Shown in pieces: positions 1-3,983 of a stretch of DNA of 5,682 nucleotides (positions within the stretch are counted from its first letter, which is position 1; each line of letters begins with the position of its first letter). The position numbers and the translations under genes were made by a program. This DNA comes from Candidatus Altarchaeota archaeon (lineage in GTDB: Archaea > SpSt-1190): the NCBI GenBank assembly GCA_018221005.1, contig JAAOXW010000060.1, positions 1-5,682 on the forward strand. The letters run 5' to 3'. The notes under the pieces were generated by a model that had not been told where the DNA came from, searched no databases, and worked only from the letters and a program-made list of their open reading frames with translations.

Positions 1-161
1 ATTCGGAAATATTTCACACCCTCGTGTGCACTTAATTTCTGCATTTCCCTCGTCTTCAAATAAATCACTAAACAAATCAAAGCAACTAGTCCAGAATGTA
101 AAGCTTCCAATCCCCAGAAAAGTCCTGTGAATGGCCTGCCTGCCAGTATTCCCATTACCAC
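1..161 (-). CDS. Partial membrane protein, N-terminal 53 residues (runs off left edge)
   Basis: This open frame has no stop before the window edge. It reads MVMGILAGRP at the start, then a hydrophobic stretch at about residues 10-34 ending in LVIYLKTREM, then a polar segment with KYFR at the edge. The pattern is a first transmembrane helix followed by a basic cytoplasmic segment. The motif style (ALH, IYLKTRE, then G-KYFR) resembles conserved membrane proteins of unknown function that I recall from DPANN-type archaea, but that is recollection and not a search. I chose the GTG at 159-161 because a TATA-like box lies 20-29 bases upstream and there is no Shine-Dalgarno, fitting a leaderless transcript. 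The ATG at 153-155 and TTG at 165-167 are alternatives. An in-frame TAA at 183-185 prevents a longer start. It is divergent from the secreted protein gene at 258. Confidence 0.72.
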   Translation of the reverse strand, partial: MVMGILAGRPFTGLFWGLEALHSGLVALICLVIYLKTREMQKLSAHEGVKYFR

Positions 162-180
162 GTCCAAAACAGGCTCACAC

Positions 181-190
181 CCTTATAAAA
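181..190 (-). promoter_or_regulatory. TATA-like box for the partial membrane protein gene
   Basis: The minus strand reads TTTTATAAGG, 20-29 bases before the GTG start at 161. This is the spacing expected if transcription begins at or next to the start codon. The plus-strand reading, CCTTATAAAA, could also drive the gene at 258 with a leader of about 45 bases, so a bidirectional role is possible. Confidence 0.55.
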
Positions 191-228
191 AAACATGGAC
201 CTAAAATGCACATTTCCCCTTCTCTTTG

Positions 229-238
229 CTTATTATAC
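229..238 (+). promoter_or_regulatory. TATA-like box for the secreted repeat protein gene
   Basis: CTTATTATAC lies 20-29 bases before the ATG at 258. The sequence between box and start has no Shine-Dalgarno match, which suggests a leaderless mRNA. Confidence 0.5.
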
Positions 239-257
239 ACTTTAACTTTCAATTAGT

Positions 258-875
258 ATGAAAGACAAAAATTGGATTAAGCTTCTGGCAGTGCTTGCAG
301 TAGTGTCCATGGGTATGAGCACAGTAATGGCTATGCCCTGGCAGTTCTACTTCACACAGCCCGGCAATGAGGACATTGAATTTCCAGGAATGGACAATGA
401 AACCATAGCCGAGATGCAAGAGATGTACGAACAAGTACAAGCAGCCCTTGAAGCAGGTAACTACACCCAATGGAGGGAGGCCATGGAAGGGCTCCTGACA
501 GAGGAAAGGTTTCAAATGCATGTGGAATTCCACAATGCCCAAGAGGAGAGGCACGAACTAATGGAGCAACTCCGCACCGCTTGGGAGGAAGGAGACTACG
601 AAACTATCGCAGAACTCCGTGGACATACATGGGAGTGTAACAACACCACTGAGTGTAACACCACCATTGAGTGTAACAACACCACTGTTAATGCCACAGC
701 TTTCCCCCAGGGTTTAGCAAAGGGGAGAGAAAAGAATTTGAACCGCACGCCACCCGGATTAAATCACACGCCACCCGGATTAAATCACACTCCACCTGGA
801 TTGGAAATTAGTCAAGGTAATGCATGGGGTAGGGTGAAACAAGCTTTTGGAAAACTAGCTTTTTGGAGGCGCTGA
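258..875 (+). CDS. Secreted, sequon-rich repeat protein of unknown function
   Basis: This 205-residue protein begins with a clear signal peptide: KDK, a hydrophobic core at about residues 8-20, and a likely cleavage site after STVMA (residue 25). Next come two imperfect copies of a helical unit, at about 55-78 and 100-122, each with an EQ...E-G-[ND]-Y...E core. Residues 126-143 are three hexapeptides of the form EC-N-[NT]-T-[TI], giving the protein's only cysteines (127, 133, 139). Residues 161-181 are three LN[RH]TPPG heptapeptides. Eleven N-X-T sequons are present (Asn 47, 68, 128, 129, 134, 140, 141, 145, 162, 169, 176). The C-terminus is basic and aromatic (KLAFWRR). In archaea such sequons are glycosylated outside the membrane by AglB; occupancy here is inferred. 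It looks like a glycosylated surface or secreted protein, but I recognise no named family. Its end overlaps a hairpin and faces the alkyltransferase gene. Confidence 0.88.
   Translation: MKDKNWIKLLAVLAVVSMGMSTVMAMPWQFYFTQPGNEDIEFPGMDNETIAEMQEMYEQVQAALEAGNYTQWREAMEGLLTEERFQMHVEFHNAQEERHELMEQLRTAWEEGDYETIAELRGHTWECNNTTECNTTIECNNTTVNATAFPQGLAKGREKNLNRTPPGLNHTPPGLNHTPPGLEISQGNAWGRVKQAFGKLAFWRR
633..686 (+). repeat. Three tandem 18-bp units encoding EC-N-[NT]-T-[TI]
   Basis: Units lie at 633-650, 651-668 and 669-686. The first and third are identical (GAGTGTAACAACACCACT); the middle one differs at three bases. The unit length is a multiple of three, so gain or loss of a copy keeps the frame. Each copy adds one cysteine and one or two glycosylation sequons. 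Confidence 0.93.
738..800 (+). repeat. Three tandem 21-bp units encoding LN[RH]TPPG
   Basis: Units lie at 738-758, 759-779 and 780-800. Units two and three differ at only two third-codon positions, which suggests recent duplication with the peptide conserved. Each unit carries an N-X-T sequon followed by proline, a context that disfavours glycosylation in eukaryotes. The segment probably forms a stiff proline-rich linker before the basic C-terminus. Confidence 0.93.
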
Positions 876-898
876 AGCGCCTACTTTTATTTTTTAGC
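867..898 (+). terminator. Hairpin plus T-rich tract ending the secreted protein gene
   Basis: AGGCGC (867-872) and GCGCCT (877-882) form a perfect six-base-pair stem with a TGAA loop, followed by a T-rich stretch (ACTTTTATTTTTT, 883-895). The stop codon TGA at 873-875 sits in the loop. The T tract overlaps the last codons of the convergent alkyltransferase gene. On the minus strand the hairpin is followed by CCAAAAAG and not by T residues, so it should act mainly on the plus-strand gene. T-rich tracts alone can terminate archaeal RNA polymerase. Confidence 0.65.
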
Positions 899-1354
899 AT
901 CTAGTTCTAACAATTTTTTCTTCACTTCAGTTCCACTAGCAAACCCACCAATTCCATTCTTGGCCACAACTCTATGACACGGAACAAACGGCGCAAAAGG
1001 ATTTTTATTCATAATTTGTCCAACTGCTCTTGGTGCCGTCCCACACTTCTTGGCCAAGTCACCATAAGTAATGGTCCCCTTAACTTTCATCAACTCTTTC
1101 AAAACTTTCCCACTCTTCTTAGTTACAACCGACCAATTAAAGACATCGTCACCAGCAAGAGCACCTTCAAGTAATCGGGCGGCCCCGTCATTCAATTCAC
1201 TTTGATAATTCCACTTAGTTTCCTTTATTTTTTTGAAAAGAGCTTCTTCAACTTTACCGTCAAATGAGAAAGTTGAAAAGACCACCTTACCCCCTTTTTT
1301 AACAATTACACCTACTTCAGGGCTCCCCTTCTTAATTGCGATTCCGACTTTCAC
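887..1354 (-). CDS. ogt: Methylated-DNA--[protein]-cysteine S-methyltransferase (O6-alkylguanine repair)
   Basis: This DNA-repair protein moves the alkyl group from O6-alkylguanine in DNA to its own active cysteine in a suicide reaction. The 155-residue sequence has a short, poorly conserved N-terminal domain (about 1-75) and a typical C-terminal domain. That domain shows the helix-turn-helix ITYGDLAKKCG (95-105), the arginine finger R109 in APRAVG, the asparagine hinge N118, the active site PCHRVV (125-130, Cys126) and the GIGGFASG loop (134-141). The family's catalytic glutamate in the LLxxE helix aligns with Asp152 (LLELD), a conservative but notable change. The start is GTG; a TATA-like box 20-30 bases upstream and no strong Shine-Dalgarno suggest a leaderless mRNA. 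It is convergent with the secreted protein gene and downstream of the KTSC gene on the same strand. Confidence 0.95.
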   Translation of the reverse strand: MKVGIAIKKGSPEVGVIVKKGGKVVFSTFSFDGKVEEALFKKIKETKWNYQSELNDGAARLLEGALAGDDVFNWSVVTKKSGKVLKELMKVKGTITYGDLAKKCGTAPRAVGQIMNKNPFAPFVPCHRVVAKNGIGGFASGTEVKKKLLELDAKK

Positions 1355-1373
1355 GCCTTTCCAACACCCCTTT

Positions 1374-1384
1374 GTTTTTATGTA
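1374..1384 (-). promoter_or_regulatory. TATA-like box for the alkyltransferase gene
   Basis: The minus strand reads TACATAAAAAC, 20-30 bases before the GTG start at 1354. This is the leaderless spacing seen at several other genes here. Confidence 0.45.
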
Positions 1385-1473
1385 TTAGCCAAATCGGCTT
1401 CGTTTGGGTAGGGCCGACAGAGTCCAGAAGAATGAGGAGTTCGTGCCAAGATAAAATTTGGTTCTGTTGTTTG

Positions 1474-1686
1474 CTACCTGATTCTTAGGTAGGGATATTT
1501 CTTTTCAACAAACCGGTGGAGATATTTACCTTTTGAAACTGCAAGTAAAAGCCCCTTGAAAATACTCTCTGGAACTCCTTTATACTGATATATTCTCCTA
1601 TTTCTGAATTCAACCTCAAGTGTCTTATTACTTTTTTCGTATCCTACGGACACTAGATTTGAGGAGCTAACTGGGATTCTTTTCAT
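1474..1686 (-). CDS. KTSC domain protein
   Basis: This small protein of 70 residues is almost entirely one KTSC domain. It starts MKRIPVSSSNL, continues with VGYE...LEVEF-RN-R-YQY-GVPESIF-GLL, and holds the signature SKGKYLHRFV-KYPY near the end; family members typically carry KTSC or a variant such as SKGxYfN at this site. KTSC domains occur alone or fused to enzymes acting on RNA or DNA, and a nucleic-acid-related role has been suggested, but the function is not established. A longer frame begins at a TTG (1729-1731). I chose the ATG at 1684-1686 because GGGAGTGA stands four bases upstream of it, the domain begins there, and the palindromic TATA box at 1735-1744 would place the RNA start downstream of the TTG. 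It lies between the Cys-rich gene and the alkyltransferase gene, with its own promoter. Confidence 0.9.
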   Translation of the reverse strand: MKRIPVSSSNLVSVGYEKSNKTLEVEFRNRRIYQYKGVPESIFKGLLLAVSKGKYLHRFVEKKYPYLRIR

Positions 1687-1690
1687 TTTT

Positions 1691-1698
1691 TCACTCCC
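1691..1698 (-). promoter_or_regulatory. Ribosome binding site deciding the KTSC start
   Basis: The minus strand reads GGGAGTGA followed by AAAA and ATG. It supports the ATG at 1684-1686 over the upstream TTG at 1729-1731. Confidence 0.7.
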
Positions 1699-1734
1699 TG
1701 CCTTACAGTTCGGGCTGAAGTATGAGAACAATTA

Positions 1735-1744
1735 CCTTTAAAGG
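1735..1744 (-). promoter_or_regulatory. Palindromic TATA-like box for the KTSC gene
   Basis: CCTTTAAAGG is a perfect 10-base palindrome, 49-58 bases upstream of the chosen ATG. Transcription would start near 1713, giving a leader of about 25-30 bases that contains the GGGAGTGA ribosome site. It is nearly identical to the box CCTTTTAAAG before the gene at 5501. Confidence 0.55.
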
Positions 1745-1772
1745 GGCTTTGAGCAGCGTGCCGGCAACCACT

Positions 1773-2720
1773 TTAACATATGTAATTTCTGCAAGTCTGT
1801 GAGCTAAAATCATAGTAGTCCGCTGTGTTTTCGTTACCATCATCACAGTTTTCGGGACAATCTTGACTTTCTACAGTTTTTGAAGAGATGACATGCCCCA
1901 CCCCAGGACAACAATCTTGAGGGGAATCCTGGGCCCAGCAAGTTTCTATTTCAAGAGGTTCACAGACATCGTTGTTTGGTATTGTTGGAGTGTTGGGATG
2001 GGTATCCATCACTTGTATCCATTCTTCTTCACAATCTTGATAGCACACGGTTTTTGTTGGGATGCCATCTTCATAATAGATTTCCAGTTCCCCACAGATA
2101 CCATCACCACATACAAGATCACAAGGGATGTGAACACATCTTCCCAGTGTTGTATTGAAATAGTCAGAAGTGGAAATATTATTGTCACTACACCCATCAA
2201 TGCAATCGAGGCCCGGGTCGGATGTTGGGACCATTTTTCCAGGAACACTCCTTCCAATACCTGCGTTTTCTCCTGCTGAATTTTCCTTTCCACATAGAAC
2301 GAAACTCCCATCTAAATAGGATAACTTGGCAATTATTGGTCCAGTTAATCCATCATATTCTCCTGCTTCACATATTCCATTACCTTTGCAGGGGACAACA
2401 TCCCAATATTCACAAGTGAAATCAGTTTCAACCCCACAAGTTGCTTCAACACAAACTTCATCCGTTTTACACTCACTTAATACTTCTTCAATACATTCAC
2501 CACACTCCAGGGGGCAACAGTAAGAATCTGAGGAATCCATCCAAGGGAGAGCACACTGACCTTCCGCTTGGCATAAGTGTCCCTCTAATTCCCTGCAATT
2601 TTCTCGGATAACTATCTGAATTATATTTGATTTGTTGGATTGCCCCCTGTTTCCAATATACCCCGACGGGATGATGAGTATTACCAAAATTAACGGAAGA
2701 AGTAAGAGCCATTTCCGCAT
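1773..2720 (-). CDS. Exported cysteine-rich protein of unknown function
   Basis: This 315-residue protein starts with MRK and a strongly hydrophobic stretch (residues 4-19), a signal peptide or N-terminal anchor; no lipobox cysteine follows. The rest is an extracellular-type region with 30 cysteines (about one in ten residues), including CC pairs at 68-69 and 270-271. Modules resembling CGDGICxxGE repeats of exported archaeal proteins are at 111-124 (KGNGICEAGE), 204-230 (CGDGICGELE ... CYQDC) and 250-271. A second module is duplicated at 172-200 and 287-315: DC-x3-C, an Asn/Asp-rich segment with DYF or DYY, then C-x4-C; the second copy ends the protein. Three N-X-S/T sequons occur (Asn 29, 181, 189). 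The even count suggests many disulfides, but metal binding cannot be excluded. A TATA-like box 20-29 bases upstream of the ATG with no Shine-Dalgarno suggests leaderless transcription. It lies 33 bases after the gene at 2754-3497. Confidence 0.9.
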   Translation of the reverse strand: MRKWLLLLPLILVILIIPSGYIGNRGQSNKSNIIQIVIRENCRELEGHLCQAEGQCALPWMDSSDSYCCPLECGECIEEVLSECKTDEVCVEATCGVETDFTCEYWDVVPCKGNGICEAGEYDGLTGPIIAKLSYLDGSFVLCGKENSAGENAGIGRSVPGKMVPTSDPGLDCIDGCSDNNISTSDYFNTTLGRCVHIPCDLVCGDGICGELEIYYEDGIPTKTVCYQDCEEEWIQVMDTHPNTPTIPNNDVCEPLEIETCWAQDSPQDCCPGVGHVISSKTVESQDCPENCDDGNENTADYYDFSSQTCRNYIC

Positions 2721-2739
2721 GATTGTGGGTGTTTTACAG

Positions 2740-2749
2740 GTTTAAGGAA
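2740..2749 (-). promoter_or_regulatory. TATA-like box for the Cys-rich protein gene
   Basis: The minus strand reads TTCCTTAAAC, 20-29 bases before the ATG at 2720, in the 33-base gap after the preceding gene. It suggests the Cys-rich gene can be transcribed separately from the upstream pair. Confidence 0.45.
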
Positions 2750-2753
2750 TTTG

Positions 2754-3497
2754 CTAAACTAATTCAATAATTTTGAAGGTATTTTTCTTCTTCTTTTTCG
2801 GAGGTGATATGGTTGTCCTGAAAATAATATGTAAACCCCCCTTGGAGTGATTACCCGAATAGAACATGATGGGACTTTTTTTATCACCCTTTTTTGAGTA
2901 AGTTTCGTCGAGCCCCCTGAGATTTTGTGAGACCCCATAAGATTTCCATAGGACTTCTAGACCTCTGTCGTTTATGACATATAACTTATTTTTATATTTC
3001 TCTTCAGGCTTTACTAACATTTTTACGTCAATTTTCCCATTTAAATTTAGGTAACTTTTCCAATTTTCATAATGGAGTTTCAATATACCCTTTTGTCGTA
3101 GAGCATTTCGAACTTCATCACCCTCTTTTGAACGAGGGATGATTATTTTAGTTGCGCCATCTACACGAAGTATTTCCCGAATGACTTCTTGTATATTTTT
3201 TACTTTAGTACTTTCCTCATCATCGGCTTGTTTTTCGAGAGAGTCCAATAAAAATAGAAGTTCACCCTTACCAATCTTTGCAACGGCCGTTCTTGCTAGG
3301 AATTCTGCATCTAGTTTATCAAAGATTTCCAATGCAGAGGGCTTGATGTGGACATTCCAACCAATCTGAAGAAAATTTGAGGCGTTCTTTTGAGTTGTTT
3401 TCTTAAATTTCACGAAATCAGCTATATTGTTGAATCTATCCGCATATTCTTTAATCAAAAAGTCCTCAAGATATTTTTCAATTTCACTACGCTCCAT
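2754..3497 (-). CDS. Soluble protein of unknown function, second gene of an overlapping pair
   Basis: I do not recognise a family. From the chosen start the protein has 247 residues, no cysteine, no signal peptide and no membrane segment, so it should be cytosolic. The N-terminal 110 residues look mainly helical and charged. Residues about 117-188 are mixed (KIIIPRS, then KLYVINDRGLEVL), the latter resembling the end of a winged-helix domain, though weakly. A lysine run (234-238) precedes a short hydrophobic C-terminus (FKIIELV). The ATG at 3495-3497 is preferred: AGGTGA lies five bases upstream. A GTG at 3504-3506 would give 250 residues but lies inside that ribosome site. The start overlaps the end of the upstream membrane protein gene by 11 bases, indicating co-transcription and probably translational coupling. 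No promoter of its own was seen. A partnership with the membrane protein is inferred from this arrangement only. Confidence 0.82.
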   Translation of the reverse strand: MERSEIEKYLEDFLIKEYADRFNNIADFVKFKKTTQKNASNFLQIGWNVHIKPSALEIFDKLDAEFLARTAVAKIGKGELLFLLDSLEKQADDEESTKVKNIQEVIREILRVDGATKIIIPRSKEGDEVRNALRQKGILKLHYENWKSYLNLNGKIDVKMLVKPEEKYKNKLYVINDRGLEVLWKSYGVSQNLRGLDETYSKKGDKKSPIMFYSGNHSKGGLHIIFRTTISPPKKKKKNTFKIIELV

Positions 3498-3894
3498 GAC
3501 TTTCACCTTCTTTGTTTTGATGGGCCTTATCCTGAAAATTCACGCCCTTAGATCTCAAAGCAATCTCATATCCTTCTTGCATTTTTTTATAGTTCTCCAC
3601 TTCTAAATTAGAGAGTTTTTCTTCATTCCTTTTAAGTTCAACTTCACTTTTTTTGATTTTAACCTCATGTTCTAGATATTCATCTAGGTTGTCTTGCCTT
3701 TTTTTCCAGCCCCACATCCCCTTAAAAATAAGACAAAGCCCTACTGTGCCAGACACAAATGCATAATGTGGTTTATAACTAAATATAATTCCTGATAAGA
3801 AAAAAACATAGAAACCAGAGGCCAAAAAGAGGACCCCCAGAGATACTTGAAATTTGTAGTAATTATCATAATTTAAAGGGATATTTTTATCCAC
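3487..3894 (-). CDS. Two-helix membrane protein with cytoplasmic coiled coil, first gene of an overlapping pair
   Basis: No family is recognised. The 135-residue protein has a polar N-terminus (MDKNIPLNYDNYYK), a transmembrane helix at about 15-38, a short turn (SYKPHY), a second helix at about 43-61, then WGWKKR and a long charged helix (about 65-113) rich in Glu and Lys with heptad-like leucine spacing, probably a coiled coil. The positive residues after helix two place both ends in the cytoplasm by the positive-inside rule. The start is GTG, with a TATA-like box 20-28 bases upstream and no Shine-Dalgarno, so the mRNA is probably leaderless. The end overlaps the next gene by 11 bases. The topology would suit a small membrane anchor or sensor that holds a cytosolic partner, but this is inference. 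It is divergent from thrS. Confidence 0.82.
   Translation of the reverse strand: MDKNIPLNYDNYYKFQVSLGVLFLASGFYVFFLSGIIFSYKPHYAFVSGTVGLCLIFKGMWGWKKRQDNLDEYLEHEVKIKKSEVELKRNEEKLSNLEVENYKKMQEGYEIALRSKGVNFQDKAHQNKEGESHGA
3503..3508 (-). promoter_or_regulatory. Ribosome binding site for the gene at 2754-3497
   Basis: The minus strand reads AAGGTGAAAGTC then ATG. The AGGTGA core, five bases from the ATG, lies inside the upstream coding region. The alternative GTG start is part of this core, which argues against its use. Confidence 0.75.
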
Positions 3895-3913
3895 GCAATG
3901 CCTTTTGGAGCTA

Positions 3914-3922
3914 ACTTAAAGC
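3914..3922 (-). promoter_or_regulatory. TATA-like box for the membrane protein gene
   Basis: The minus strand reads GCTTTAAGT, 20-28 bases before the GTG at 3894. It lies in the 89-base divergent gap shared with thrS. Read on the plus strand (ACTTAAAGC) it could also serve thrS with a leader of about 40 bases. Confidence 0.45.
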
Positions 3923-3942
3923 GATTAGGGTGTTTGACCAAT

Positions 3943-3952
3943 ACCTTTTAAT
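3943..3952 (+). promoter_or_regulatory. TATA-like box for thrS
   Basis: ACCTTTTAAT lies 32-41 bases before the thrS ATG. Transcription would start near 3973, so the leader would be only about ten bases and could cut into the ribosome site at 3972-3977. The box at 3914-3922 is an alternative. Confidence 0.45.
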
Positions 3953-3971
3953 CCCACCAAATCTCCGCCTT

Positions 3972-3977
3972 AGGTGA
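3972..3977 (+). promoter_or_regulatory. Ribosome binding site for thrS
   Basis: AGGTGA stands six bases before the ATG at 3984. Its TGA (3975-3977) is in frame with thrS, so the protein cannot start further upstream. Confidence 0.72.
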
Positions 3978-3983
3978 CCAAAA

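Noticed and set aside
249..554. Minus-strand open frame of 101 residues opposite the secreted protein gene
   Set aside because: It is antisense to a gene with a clear signal peptide and coding repeats, and its His- and Cys-rich composition is what reverse reading of that gene produces.
633..800. CRISPR-like array
   Set aside because: The repeats are directly adjacent without spacers and are in frame within a coding region.
1355..1473. tRNA or C/D box RNA in the gap before the alkyltransferase gene
   Set aside because: No T-arm (GGTTCRAATCC-like) sequence, no cloverleaf and no paired C and D boxes were found on either strand.
1687..1731. A 15-residue N-terminal extension of the KTSC protein from a TTG start
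   Set aside because: The TTG lies four bases from the TATA box, upstream of the expected RNA start, and the extension is outside the domain; the ATG at 1684-1686 has a good ribosome site.
1893..2419. Plus-strand and alternate-frame open frames across the Cys-rich gene
   Set aside because: They are antisense or out-of-frame shadows of a well-supported gene with signal peptide and patterned cysteines, and they lack ribosome sites and promoters.
2800..2850. Plus-strand GGAGGTGAT directly before an ATG, also a 9-base match to the 16S rRNA 3' end on the minus strand
   Set aside because: The spacing to the ATG is too short, the frame stops after 13 codons, and the bases encode part of the minus-strand protein; most likely chance.
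2754..3894. The overlapping pair as a toxin-antitoxin or defence module
   Set aside because: No toxin, nuclease, antitoxin or defence motif is visible; gene overlap alone does not support that label.
3895..3983. Missing N-terminal ThrRS domains hidden upstream by a frameshift or wrong start
   Set aside because: Only 89 bases separate thrS from the divergent gene, and an in-frame TGA lies at 3975-3977.
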